A stretch of 64,000 nucleotides of DNA from Lingula anatina (Eukaryota > Brachiopoda > Lingulata > Lingulida > Lingulidae). The notes under the pieces are model-generated. The model ran no database searches. It was not told where the DNA came from and saw only the letters and a program-made list of their open reading frames with translations. The stretch's first letter is position 1. Each line of letters opens with the position of its first letter. A program made the translations under genes and the position numbers. This document shows, one piece after another, positions 12,686 through 25,400 of this stretch. The DNA lies in assembly GCF_001039355.2 (NCBI RefSeq), contig NW_019776035.1:459805-523804 (forward strand), read 5' to 3'.

Positions 12686-12740
12686 GGCCCCATTCCCGTA
12701 GACACCATCGGCCCTTTGCGGGGACTCTTGCTGACTGCAA
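12686..12740. mobile_element. MITE family A, partial arm
   Basis: GGCCCCATTCCCGTAGACAC closely matches the left end at 1,396. It is followed after an internal loss of about 20 bp by TTTGCGGGGACTCTTGCTGA, the inner part of the arm. Only one arm is visible. Confidence 0.45.
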
Positions 12741-14770
12741 CCCCCCAATAAACACACATACCTTGGTGTTACCCAGCAACTGAATTCTAAAGCCCTGCTA
12801 TGGCTAGCCGTAATAACGTTTGCTAGTTTTATCAGCACGAAAAACAAAAACATGGCAGGTCGATACAAATAAATACTTTGTAAATTTCAAGATGTGTTTT
12901 CTCTTTATTTGGCAAGGTTTGGCAAGTTTGTAGAAAACGTACGAAATTGCCGCAAAAGCAAAGTAACAACGAATTTCGTCAACCCTTACATTGTCGAGTG
13001 CCACGTGCAAAGTACCCTATGTAGCTTTTCTGTAGTCCACTGTTAATTTTGCTTCATAGCCACATGAACGGTTAGGTGCACTTTTCGCATTTCCACTTCG
13101 CATCAAATGCGTTTTCAGCAGATGAAGTAATTCCATTAGTTTAAAAGCAATGTTATACGGTGACATGGAGTCATGCACGTACAACTAAATCGGGATATTT
13201 TCAAAGGAAGTTGAGATAAGAGGTCTATTAAAGTACACAGACGCACAGCAAGTGCAGTTAGTCCAGATGTGTCACTTAGAAATTACACACATCATTTGAC
13301 ATTTCCTTCACCCATATCTTCACACGCTATGTCTACTTATGTCTACTTTTTTCTTTTCTCTGGCATTTATTGGCATTATACTTTTTTGTCCTTTTTTATT
13401 TGAATGCTCCTTCATTATTGTTAGAAACACAATATTTCAAAAGTACATATTTATGCAAACATGAGATCTTGTATTACATAATATCATCATCAACCTTACA
13501 CCAACAGACTGCAATGCTAACTAGCTTCTGCTTCATTTGACTAATTAATATAGTGTCACTCTCATATATCGTCACTGAAATCCATACATGCTGCAATATA
13601 AAAAATGGTCCTCTTCCGTTCTGGGATCTCCTACGCTCCATTTCCGGCGTGTCTAAACACATACCAAAGGGGGTTAATCAAAACACGGCCTCTCCCTGAA
13701 GTCCTACGATAATTACGCATTTCTTTTCTCAAAGGTACCCCTTAGTATTTTATGGCGAAAACCATGTGTGCTTGGATGCGCCAATGATCGTTTGAAAGCA
13801 ATTGAATTTAATGAGAACATCTTTGCATTATCGTCACAATGGGTCCCCAGACTACGGGACAGTGCTAAGAGCCATTCGTATGCATGGCCCTTCGGGGAGA
13901 GCAATCACCGCCATCAACATACAGTGCATCGGGACTATTAAAGATATGCAATGGGAGTTAGAACTGTAAAGGGCATATGATACATGTATATTTATGTATA
14001 TTTTTCCTTATGGTTTCAATATTTTTAATCAACGAGGTTTAGTGTATCAAAAAAAAAAGTTGAAAAAAGTACGATCTATAAACCTGGTTTCAAGTTTTAA
14101 TTTTCTATTCTTTAATTTACCCTTAAGAGTGACATTAATTCACAGTACCATTACAAAAATCGATTCAAAATCGGAAACTTTACACTCAAAAACGGGTTGT
14201 CTGTGGTATACCATTTAAATTAAAACTTCTAAGAAAACTCCACCAAGGAGGCTCTTTCTCTCTTTCTTGGTTTGTTAATGAAAAACTTAACTCAAAGTGT
14301 AAAGAACAAATTTTATCACATTCTAGAATAGTTCAGAAATTGGGTAAGTATCTATCAGATTTTGGTGGTGATCCACCAGTCAGAATTGACAGTAATGAGA
14401 AATAACCCGCCTCGGCAGAGGTCTGCTCTCTCTCTCTCTCTCTGAGTATTTTATTATTATTATTATTATTGTTATTTTTGCATTATGCCATTTTGTCAAC
14501 CCTTAAAAATTGTTTTCTAAACGAAACGGATATCTTTGCCCTGTTTACGGGACACCACCTGACCCATACTTGACCCATTGGATTCACTGACCACTGGGCA
14601 TTGCCTGGGTCAAAGGTCAGCACGTTTCTCTATTTGTTAATATATTTGTTTTAATCTTATAATTTGTTTTGACTGTAAGATTGTGTGCTGTCCATAATAT
14701 TGTGCCGTAGTGTGGAGTATATGAGACACACCAAGTCAAAGCTATGCCCATGCCAGGCCCGTCAGACATA

Positions 14771-14814
14771 GGTCAGGATCAGGATGGTAGGTCAGGATGG
14801 TAGGTCAGGATCAT
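14771..14814. repeat. Short tandem repeat (GGTCAGGATnn)
   Basis: Three to four imperfect copies of GGTAGGTCAGGAT at the 5' edge of the Tc1-like remnant. Confidence 0.7.
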
Positions 14815-15380
14815 AATGCAAGCCATAATAAGTTGTCAGAATGGGTATCTGGTAGGACTATGATAATTTTCCAGAAAAGAGCTGCCACAGGCAAAGTAGA
14901 TATTGCCCAACCTACAGTAGTGCCACACTTTGCTCAATATTGCCAGAAAAACCGGAAAACATTCGCCGGTTGCATTGCAGCGGGACTAAGGTCAACAATA
15001 AATTTCTTTAACATGGGTACAGATCGAAAAACAAAATGGTAAAAAAACCAAAGTTAACTCAAATCAATTGTGGTAACAGAATGGGTTGGGCCATGAGGAA
15101 CCGAAACTTATATTGACTCATTGGAATCATGTAGCATTTGCTGATGAGTCAAAACCCATGATTCAAGCTGCATCCATGTGATGGCCTTATTAGGGTACGT
15201 CGTCTTGTCAGAGAACGGTGGTTCCTACAGAGTATTCAATTAACCGTGGTCGCTGGGGGTTGCACAGTCCGTGTGTTGGGAGCACTTACATTGTAGCTCT
15301 AGTGCTCTTGCTCATTGGTTCTGCTGCGGCAAACAGTCACTGTGCAGAAACATCCTCCAGAACTACATGTACTTGGTACC

Positions 15381-15404
15381 ATAATAATAATAATAATAAT
15401 AATA

Positions 15405-15440
<36 letters not shown>
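15381..15440. repeat. (AAT)n-(ATT)n perfect hairpin microsatellite
   Basis: AAT copies switch to ATT copies, so the tract can fold on itself. It lies inside the Tc1-like remnant. Confidence 0.9.
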
Positions 15441-15441
<1 letters not shown>

Positions 15442-15690
15442 TTATTTATTTTAAGTCTTAATTCCATATACATATGTTCAGTAGACTTTACAATCATGTG
15501 CATTACATATATAGCAAATAGTTAGACACCTGCTCATTACAATATGTGTTGACGATCTCACCTCCCTCAAGGACTGTGCCTGAACAATTTCCGCTGGCAA
15601 ACCGACAGCGCAAGCCTTCACCTTTCTCGCCTGGTGACGTCTTTTGTCCAACAGAACCACATTCTGCCCATTAAACACCCATCTAAGACC

Positions 15691-15956
15691 GCGTTCAGAA
15701 TCAAATATCGTACAAGCTGGATCGATCCAACTCTGCGAGAGATTCTCGCTAAATTACATTCAATGTAATAAGCTTATTTGTTTGCCAAGCCTCCTTGGGT
15801 AGCTAGGGGGTAATTAAATGTGAGCTCGGCTTAATTACCTCCCAACAGCTTGAAGTGGCGTTTCACATACTTAAGCCAATTACAGTGATTGCACTTGGGG
15901 AGAATTTCCCGCAGAGTTGGATCAATCCATCTAGTACGAATGGTTTATCTGAACGC
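15691..15956. mobile_element. MITE family A, copy 2, inside the Tc1 remnant
   Basis: The left arm GCGTTCAGAATCAAATATCG then GGATCGATCCAACTCTGCG is matched in inverted orientation by the right arm, which on the minus strand reads GCGTTCAGATAAACCATTCG then GGATTGATCCAACTCTGCG. It lies just 5' of the SPDMNPIE block of the transposase fossil and is therefore probably a later insertion. A target-site duplication is not obvious. Confidence 0.65.
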
Positions 15957-16888
15957 TCCCCAGATATGAATCCTATAGAGTACTCCGTGGCGGATTTTGA
16001 AGGGAAAAGAAGAGATCAAGCAATTACCAATGTGCAAGAATTGACACAGGCCTAATTGGCTGAAGTGTGGACCAGTATTTCCAAGAACAAGATTGGCGAC
16101 ACTTGTAGGCAGCATACCCTTTTTCGTCCCAGGCCTTTTCCGTGTTTGCAGGGCTGCACACTCACTATCAATGTTGATGATTGCATACAGGTATATTTGT
16201 TAGCAAATAAATTCGCGTCAGATTTTTTTGAAATATAACCCAAATTTATTTCATTTTTAAGTATACAGGAAAGATCTAGAGCCCAATTTTTGAGGGTCAT
16301 GTTTAAACACAGCTAAATGTACACAAATGCAAGATTGTTATTGTTTATTTTAAATGTAAAATGATGCAACGTTTAGCACGTGGTAAAAAAATCATCATAT
16401 CCCAGGACTAAAAAAATATATTTTTCAGTAAAAATCATAAAACTTTTAAAGGTGTGGCCACATTGTATAACCAATAGTAGGCCTATATAAAGGCGAGACG
16501 TGCATTATTACCCTTTAACCGTTTCCCTGCATGCATATGTCACACGAGTGGATGGTTCTTTCTGGGATAAAATAAAACGCACTGAATGCAAACAAAATTG
16601 AGAGTTATTTACAGTAAGAGGGGAACAGTTCAACCAAATACCACCGACAAGATTGATGAATGAATTGGAACATGTTGGTCAGACAGCCTAATTGAATGAA
16701 GTATTTGCATGCTACCAGTCACGTCATCGCACTGAGTCAAATGATAATTAGACACACGAGGGTAGTTTACTATTTTAAGGACCTGGCTTATGAAACCTTT
16801 TAATCACGCCTGACGGTTTTGAGGTTGTAAAGAAAGGTACAAAAAGACGACTGTGTTGAAAAATTTTGTGACTTCTAGCTGTCTCTTG

Positions 16889-16890
<2 letters not shown>

Positions 16891-16952
<62 letters not shown>
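16891..16952. repeat. (TA)n microsatellite
   Basis: 62 bp of uninterrupted AT/TA dinucleotides. Confidence 0.95.
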
Positions 16953-16954
<2 letters not shown>

Positions 16955-17470
16955 ACCTGTCGATCCGTCCATTATAAAACTTCAACAATAGGAATTTGAA
17001 TCTAAAAAATATCCCTACCCCCACGTACTAAGTTATACATTAAATAATTTGGAACAGCAACAAATTTATTCAAACTCTGACAATAATCTGACAATAATAT
17101 TTTTGCAGATTTAATTAAATTTAATATTTAATTAAATTTCATATTTGATTTAATTTATTATTTAATTAAATAAGATAGATCCGACTTAAAATCATTCTTC
17201 TTTTTTATATTTTTTTTTTGTATTTTTATGTGGCCAACATATAGAAAACTGTTCTACATTTCTTTTGTTTTTTTTTTGCACTTAAAGCAACATAGTGTTC
17301 ACCAAAGGGTCACAGACGACAGCACTCGCTACTGGTATTTGCTTAAAATAAAATACAATTAGTTTGATCGAGTATATTGTTAATGGAAAATAATACTCAA
17401 TTAAGTTTAGCAGCACGCACGTATCCACACAGCACACAGGAACCAATGAAAACATCGCATCGTAAAAAAA

Positions 17471-17645
17471 GGCCCCATTCAGAATAGGGGACTAACTAGT
17501 CCGAGGGTCATATATGGCCGAACCACTTAGAAACTTCAGCGCAGGATATCTATTCAGTGTCTATTAGCGGATTAGACGGCAAGCTTTGTAGTGGGTCGCC
17601 AAATTTGACCCTCGGACTAGCTAGTCCCCTATTCTGAATGGGGCC
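17471..17645. mobile_element. MITE family B, copy 1
   Basis: A 175-bp element with about 40-bp terminal inverted repeats that differ at one position. Both ends read GGCCCCATTCAGAATAGGGG inward, then ACTA(A/G)CTAGTCCGAGGG. It is flanked by AAA on both sides, which could be a 3-bp target duplication, although the left flank is an A run. The near-perfect ends suggest recent activity. A second copy is at 48,275-48,449 in the opposite orientation. Confidence 0.85.
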
Positions 17646-17919
17646 AAAGTCTCAGCACGAACTTAATATCAATAATGTTCGGACAAGAGTATTATGTCAA
17701 GATATGGACACTTATTGTTGTTTGCTTAATAACCCTGCAGTAAGTGTAATTTTGACCAAAACCCGCCTATATCTGCTTTTCCAGCTCTGTCAGGCCTGTC
17801 TCTTTCTTCTCAAACTTGAAGAACTCACAACCCTACTGCTTTATGGTCAGAAGATGAAGTCGTGGAAGATTTCTTAGACAGCCAAAATCATCACGTCTTT
17901 AATGATGGGATTTTTTTCG

Positions 17920-18345
17920 ACGTCTTTGTTATGTATTTCTCGAAATAGAACATTTTGATTAAGTGCAAAGGTGGGTCAAGTAAGTTCTAGCAAAAAGTGG
18001 AAAATTGCTTTTGTCTCCGAGGAAAATTCTCTTTGTGTTTTTTCCGCCGTTTCTGTTATGTATTTCTCGAAATAGAACGTTTTGACTAAGTGCAAACACG
18101 GGTCGAACAAGGTCTCGTAAAAAGTGTAAAAATTGCATTTGTCACTGAGGAAAATTATCTTTGTGTTTTTTCCGCCGTCTCTGTTATGTATTTCTCGAAA
18201 TAGAACGTTTGTACTAAGTGCAAACACGGGTCGTGCAAGGTCTCGTAAAAAGTGTAAAATCGCCTTTGTCTCCGAGGAAAATTCTCTGTCTTTCTTTTCC
18301 GTCGACTCTGTTATGTATTTCTGGAAATAGAACTTTCTGAGATTC
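17920..18345. repeat. 127-bp minisatellite, about 3.4 copies
   Basis: ATGTATTTCTCGAAATAGAA begins at 17,931, 18,058, 18,186 and (one mismatch) 18,313, a spacing of 127-128 bp. The blocks between carry AAGTGCAAACACGGGTCG and TCGTAAAAAGTGTAAAA. The period is not a multiple of three, so the 130-codon open frame on the minus strand reads each copy in a different frame and is not a repeat protein. Confidence 0.9.
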
Positions 18346-18935
18346 CGGAATATGTAAGACGAGTGCAAAAACTAAGAGGGTGTCACAACACCTTGTGAAC
18401 AAGTTGCGTTTCTGACTTCAACCAGAGCAGATGTCGACGAGAACAAAATGTCCAAAACCTAATGGATCTCGCAGTCTCGCGTGACTTGCGTGTTTAGGAC
18501 ACACACGACGTCAGGGTATTTTGTTTTCAACAAGGTGTAAACAATTAACAAAATCATTCAAATATAAATGGCATGGCGTGATTAGTGCGACTAAGTCTGG
18601 CTATCTTGGACAAGCCCAAAGGTGCTAGAAGTCCCAAATGTAAAAAGAAATTGAACACAACACAGTAAATAGGTGTATTTAATATTTTAAGTACAAACCC
18701 ATTAGTTACATGAAAGGACATAATATCAGTTATTAAAAGTTAATCTTTCAAAACCATCTTTTCACCAATAATAATAATTGTCGGTGATCTATTCACTGAT
18801 AATAAAGTGGCATAAAGAATAAAGGTCAGTAGTATTTATTCGAAACTTGTTCCTCGTCACAACCACAAGTTCAACAACTCGGTTGCTGTAAACAAGCTGG
18901 ATATGACGGCCGCAAAGATATAGAGTTAAAGCTAT

Positions 18936-18941
18936 TTTATT
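18936..18941 (-). promoter_or_regulatory. Candidate polyadenylation signal of the PDK gene
   Basis: Nearest AATAAA on the minus strand after the PDK stop codon, about 440 nt downstream. Confidence 0.35.
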
Positions 18942-19384
18942 TCAAAGGGGCACTGAAAACGCGTATTATTCGCTTACAGAATGCCTTGGAGCTACCCGAG
19001 TACAACAGATTTAAAATATATAATTTCCCTTAACATAGTGGTTGCCGTTTATAAAAAAACAACCTATATAAAAAGTATTTCACCCCACTTGTAAATTGGA
19101 GGGAGAACGTGTTTTACACCTGAACAATATCTGCGTACCAAAATGCTAATTTTAACACATTGCGGGGCGTTTCATCGTGAGTACGATGCACTGCGGACAG
19201 TGATAATCATCAGCCTTAACTCCCCTCACTCCTATAGACAATATTTTTCAAATAACACACGCAAAAAACTGCAGTTTTACTGTATCCTTACTAAAAAGCG
19301 GAAAACGCTGTACAATATTTCTCTGCCAGCGTGAGTAACTGACAATGATAAGTCCCCTAATCGCAAACGTCCGGCAATGATCAT

Positions 19385-19480
19385 TTATGTCCACTCCGGT
19401 GGCGACTTGGATTGCCTATACAACCTGGCAGTGGCAGCGGTCAGAATGGGCAATCGTTCCAATGCGTCCATTGAATGAAC
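19385..19480 (-). CDS. Pdk: PDK exon 11 (C-terminus, stop)
   Basis: Residues 354-384, [20 protein letters not shown] then [11 protein letters not shown]. It matches the xxSxxxERLPVxN segment of PDKs but ends about where mammalian enzymes carry the DW motif. Phase 0 with exon 10; acceptor ATTCAG. Confidence 0.88.
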   Translation of the reverse strand, partial: VHSMDALERLPILTAATARLYRQSKSPPEWT

Positions 19481-22400
19481 CTGAATGAAGAAAACCCATG
19501 TTTATGATAAAACACGTGCCACAATTGACTGCATGGGTATCGAAACCGTGTTATTTATTTTTTATCTATGCATCTGTTTGTTTGTTTCTTTGTTTATCTT
19601 AGGTCCTCACCTTTAAGTGAATAAACGCATCGGTGCCAAACCCTTCCATTGACGTCAGGCTGAGGTCGCCATGGAGATAACGTGCATACAGACGTGATAT
19701 GGGCAACCCCACGCCATAACCAGCCTAGGAAGAAGAAAAGTGTAACAGTGTCAGCAAAGAGCGCACTCTTTTGGGGAGCAAAGTACCTTGTCACACCTTA
19801 CAACATAAACATCACCTAGTTCATAGAAACGTTCCGCTTTTAAGAAAACATTTGGCGTGATTCCTTTTTAATGTGCGACTCGTGAGATTTAAAACGGTGC
19901 CATATTGCTTTTTTCTTGAAAAATAAAACACGGGTATGGAGCACGTTTGTCGTTTTATAAATGATTTCCTAATAATTGACAATGACTTTTCACCAACACA
20001 CACACTGTTAGGACCACAGTGCCCTTTTATAATGTTTCAAATTTGTAACTGAAAACCGATTTTAATGGCAATACGTTTTTATTATTGTGTATCTATAAAC
20101 TTGCTTTTTTAATAAATGTCAAATATTTTTTTTAATTTCAGAGAAAGCTCTTTGCTTACCAGTGAACCGGGTGATTTGGCGGTGGTGAAATTGTACTGAA
20201 AAACTTTATCAATTTTGCTTCGTGGGATGCCACCGGCTTTGTCCATTATCTGCAAAAAAAGATGTAGTACAAAATGAAAGTTCAAACACAAAGAAATAAA
20301 TATTTTAAGCAGTTTCACAAAACGACCAATTCCATTCAAATAATCAGCGGCAATTTAATCGTTGGACCTTTTTCAGGACTTTGCTGGGGGGAGGGGGGAA
20401 CAAATATGCTTGGGGAGAGCACAAAAATCTGAAAGATTGCCTAGCGGGCACATGGGTATTAAAATGGCCTCGTCTTGTTTTGTTTCGCTTGTTTATTTTT
20501 TATTCTGAAGGCAGAAAGGATACCTCAGAAGCCAATGGAGGGGCATGCTGCCTCCGGCCCCCCTCCCCACACTCCCGATCCGCCGTTAGTACTGCGGAGC
20601 TCAAGATCAAACCGAATGCCTCCATGGTACCTTCGGAGCGTGTCTGATGATTCAATCCGACCAAATCAAAACAAGTTGATACAGGCAACCAGGAAAGTTT
20701 CAAATGTTGCATAACACGACCAACGACGCGAATAGTCAAGTGAAACTTAACTGAGTTTGTGATCTTAAGTCAGGCAATGAATGCCACAATAAGAAAACTG
20801 ATTTTGCGTTATCGCCTGTCCAACCAAAATGTAAACAATGTTGTCAGGCAATGAATCTAACTAAGTGACTTCAAGCATAAAACTTGGAACAGCGTTAACA
20901 AATGTAACTATTACTGATTCGAGCTGCGTTAAAATTCCCTCTACAAAGACAAAATTTATCATTGAAACTATCAAAACTAGCATGCAAGCCACTCATCATG
21001 GATATCTGCGACTTTTTGGTAATCATCAATGCAAGTGGCCAAATAGCAAAAACAAATTTAACAAAAAAAAATAGCTTCAAGAGATTTGCTTTTTGAAATA
21101 ATAACCCATTTATTTCTATTCTTGTTTTCTTTTTCAATAAGTCAGAACCTTCTTCATTACAAAAATAAAATCCCAAAAGTAAAAAGCGTCAGAAAACTAA
21201 TACCCCTATCCCATCATGGATGGTCTGCTTTATGCCTTAAAAAATGCCGCCTGCACAGGCGACAAAATTATTGATTTCCAAAGACAAAAAAAGCATTAGG
21301 TGAAGTTTGGTGAAGCGATGCGTCGAGTATATAACATAAATGTCGATAAAAAGCTTAAAGCGTACATGACAATTACTACTTCTAACGATACAGGTACCAT
21401 GACATGCAGCATTTACGCAAAGTTGAGTCATTATGATCCAAGCCGTGAAAACCCACGGTGCCACTATGTCCGTGTATAGTAAATGGATTTGTCATTGATC
21501 AGCTATAAAAAAAGATAATGAACTTAACATTCAGACCTAGGAGCAGGCACTTGGGGAGAACAGACTCAGTGTTCACACCACAACATTGAGTAGCTTGGAT
21601 CAGCCAAGGAGACATGGCGGGGGATTGCACGTTAGTGGCTTACCGCCAATTTGCGTAAAGCAAGCAGCCGCAAACAATCAATGGCCGACTAGTCGACTTT
21701 CACGCGGAACTGAATTACCGTGATAATGTATCCTGTCATGGCGCCGGAAGTGACGTCAATGCAAACGGTTTCTACGTACCTTGATAGTGACATCTTCCAC
21801 GCCCTTCACAATCCTCACTCTGATAGGTGGCAGGGGCCCAAGGCCATCGTCGTACTTCTCCACCGTGGCCCGCATGGAGTTCTTCATGATCTCGCACGCC
21901 ATGTAGAAGAGGTGTGTTGGGACGTATACTATCTTGATGTCTTCATCCGGGTCAGTTGCTAAAAGTAGGGGGGAAATCAAATTGGTATCCCCTATAAACT
22001 GTGTGCTTTTGTAAAGTACCTTCATTGTCAAGCTTATTGCTTTTTCTGTGTGATGAAACAATAAAGATAATACAGGAACATCGATTCCTGTGGGTTGGTG
22101 TTAACTTCTTAGAGGTACAAGTGGCGTTTGGCCACACTAAGTTGAGGAACAAGCTTTGAAACACATGGAGTTGAGAGTTGGAAGCTGAACCAAGAGACTT
22201 AGAATGATCTGAAAACAACTAGAGAGAAGAGCTCAGAACAGGGAGGGATATTGGGGGGGGGGGGTAGAGGCCTTGTAGGTGGCCTTTGCTCCACGAGGGG
22301 CAATAGGCATAAGTAAGAACACAGGCACACCTTTCAATATTGTTCCAATCACAAATCTGGAAACTTTTTTTACCCCGGTGTAACGTGACAGAGAGTCCCC

Positions 22401-25400
22401 TATGATAAACATTAGGCCACTTAGTCCAGGCTAACCCAAACTATTATAACTAAATGGAGGGCGGACTTTCTGTTACACGGACCCTCAGTTTCGCTACACC
22501 AGACGTAATCAGGGGCGGATCCAGAGACATTTTCTGAGTTTTCCAAATTAGCTTTGTTGATCCATCCTCCATTTTTTGACTGTCTTCCGACAGAAAAATT
22601 AAATATCTGTCAATGTAAACTTGAAAATCTGACCGTCTTCCGGAAGACCCAGAAGACGACCTCAATCCGCCCCTGGTAACCATACGCTATTTATTTCAAT
22701 CATTTAATGCAGTATTATACAAGATCAGCTGCACTACAGGAGACGATAAATCCGATTTTTCGCTGAGTCAAGTTTCCCTTTCATTTACACGTACTTTCTC
22801 TCACGCGAACACGCAAGATCTGACGCGTTGATTTCATAATGACAGCGTAGAAACGTTTACGTTCTAAAAATGGACCATTTCCCATTATATAAAATTAAGC
22901 ACCGAAATTAACCAAACGAGAGTCCATTCTGTAGCACAATGAGCTTATATAATGTTCTTCTACGCGTCGCGTGATGAAGGTTAGTTTCATAAGCAGTCCT
23001 TCCTTATGTTCAAAAAAAATGAAATATCGTTTTTGTATAGTTGGCGTATTTTGATTTCAAGACATCGTCGTTTTTACAAGAGCAAATTAGAGATGTACGA
23101 ATGATTTTAAAAGGAATGTGTGTGCGAGTGTTTGTTCGTTCTATTTATCTATGTTATAATATTATTTTACCTTATACTCAAACGTCAGAATGTAATATTG
23201 AGCAAATGCATTTTTTTATATTTGATCTTTTAAAATCAAATAAAGCAATCAGTACAATACGCATGAACAAGAATCTTTGTGTGGCCTTTTTTTGTGTGAT
23301 AATTGTCAAAATGTATCCGAGGAATGTCAAAACGCCACCTAATTATGTAGCCGGTGTAACGAAACTGAGGATCCGTGTAACACAAAAGTCCGACCTCCAT
23401 TTAATTATAATGTTTAAGGTTAGCCCGACCTGAGTGGATCAAAATCTAGGGAGACGCTGTAGAAATTAATTGGAGGTGGACTCCCCATCATCGGGGACTC
23501 TCTGTTACGTTACACCAGTATAGAATAGGTGCGTTTGTGTGCTTTTGTGTGTGTGTGTGTGTGTCCACTTACTATTATGTACTTCTAAATCTAGAGTCGG
23601 GCAGTTGGCATGGGTTGTTTCACATATAAACCGCACTCTGTCGTATGCATCTGAAAAAAGGAACAAACACCTAATGTGCGAGTAGAAAATGGGCGGGTTT
23701 CAGAACGCACCGTAACACTAGACACAGGCGGACAGGACTAAAATTAACTCCATGTTAAATTTGACACTTATACTCCTTTCAGTCTTTAACGGTAAATCCA
23801 TAACAAAATTCTGTTTCAGAATCGTGGTCAGTGTAACGGCACGGTCGGCATTGACTATGAGCTAAGACAACATTATGGGCCTCTCTTCTCTTTAACAGAC
23901 ACCCCAAGCCTTAAACTACTGACGACAACTCTTCACTGCACCCCACACCCTGTGATTTGCCTGAGGAAGAATCTGTAAGGACTTGAAACTCAGGATTAAG
24001 ATGGCCTACATCGGTTATAAAATCAGCGAAGAAAATCACTCGGCAATCGCCAATCACTCTTTTTTTATACATGTACCATTGAGTGGATGGAGAGGATACT
24101 TTGTACGGTACCCACCTAGAAAGACCTTCACTCAATTTCAAACGGGTACCATTGAGTGGATGGAGATGATGCCTAGTACTCACCTAGAACGACCTGTTTG
24201 ACGTCCATCTGAGGGTTCAGACAGCCTCTGATCTCCTCCACTGTAGAGCCCGGATCAAGAAATGTGTCAAACAGCATCACTAGAAATAAAGAATATATAA
24301 CAAACAATATCAATGGGATAAACATTAAAATTACCCGCTCCCTATTATATAATAGTCATGATAATACTATCTGATACAACCTTATGATAGAAATTTTAAC
24401 TGGGTAAGAAAACCAAGAAGATTCAAACATTTCATATGGTTGTAGAGAATAAAAAAAACATCTTTAAGGATTCCGTAAAGTTACAAATTCTGATAGCTTG
24501 AGATATTAAGCGAATTGTATGTTAAACATAACGGCTATGGCTGCAACAAAACCCTGATGTTACAGAGTACGCAGCATTTCGCTTTAACTCAGATAAAGAT
24601 GTAGATCTATTTCACTCAAGCTGTATGTTATTATCCAATAATAACTTAATTTGGCCGTCCAGTGTTTACGATTAATCTCCATGGAGTTATGGTTACCATT
24701 ATCACCAGCGTGTTGGCAAATTTCCATTGCGCATCTTGGAACAACAAACACATTTAACACATTTTGAGTTTAACATCACCTTCTGATCTGACGCGATTTC
24801 TTACATGTTCACAATTGTGTTTTAATTTTCTGAACACTCCACGTATTATTCATAAGAAACCTACCCCAATTAGTTAATGCATAAAAAAAACTTACTATGG
24901 TGTTTCATTAGCAAATATACGCTTATTCTGTTGGTATAAAATCTGTCGAGGAAAAACTGAATCTGTTCCTGCATCAATTCATCAATTCCCTCGTTGTCGC
25001 GAACGGCCGCAACGCCCTGAAAATTAAGAAAAAAAAAAGTGAGATAAAAAAGCATTTGATTTTTATCGAGTTGCCATTAAACGTAATTTGGAGCATACAA
25101 CCTTTGATCAATGTAGAGTAGACATAAAACATCATTCTTACGTATAACACTCAAGTCTCTTATTGCCTCGTGTTCATCGACATTTTAGTCGAGCTATAAT
25201 AATTTTTCACTAAATCAAACGAAAGACCCGTCATTCACTGCATTGAGACCATTACCTTTGCCATGGTCTCCACCACGTTACCATGTCTTCGCCGGATGTT
25301 CCAGATAGCATCCCAGAAACTGAAGAGAAAATAAGTTTGTTTCACGTGACCAAATTTCAGGAGAAAAAAACGAAAAACGTGTTTTGAGTTGATTATGAAT

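Larger units (their letters stand above)
9547..14770. other. Gene-free stretch with MITE remnants
   Basis: No exon that I can support. It holds repeat copies at 11,161-11,345, 11,379-11,538 and 12,686-12,740 (listed separately) and a (TC)n plus (ATT)n patch near 14,427-14,470. Confidence 0.5.
14800..16110 (+). mobile_element. Decayed Tc1/mariner-like transposase pseudogene
   Basis: Fragments in transposase order lie on the + strand. At 15,100-15,290, with a frameshift near 15,180, one reads FADES, DGLIRVRRLVRERW and GGCTVRVLGALTL, matching the first catalytic Asp region of Tc1 transposases (FSDES ... GGGSVMVWG). At 15,960-16,110 one reads SPDMNPIE, the block with the last catalytic Glu, followed by NVQELTQA, a stop and LAEVWTSISKNKI. 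The middle, where the second Asp (QDN) block belongs, is eroded and split by an (AAT)n/(ATT)n tract and by a MITE at 15,691-15,956. The N-terminal DNA-binding part may start near 14,800 but is barely recognisable. Stops and frameshifts make it inactive. Confidence 0.75.
16111..19384. other. Intergenic DNA between the Tc1 remnant and the PDK 3' end
   Basis: No gene seen. It contains a (TA)n tract, MITE family B copy 1 and a 127-bp minisatellite. The part nearest 19,384 should be the PDK 3' untranslated region. Confidence 0.5.

Noticed and set aside
17976-18368. 130-codon minus-strand frame with internal similarity
   Set aside because: It lies on a 127-bp tandem repeat, each copy being read in a different frame. 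There is no consistent repeat protein.
23041-23433. 130-codon + strand frame
   Set aside because: It begins without an ATG and its last 80 bp run into a MITE, with no recognisable domain. It lies inside a PDK intron on the other strand.
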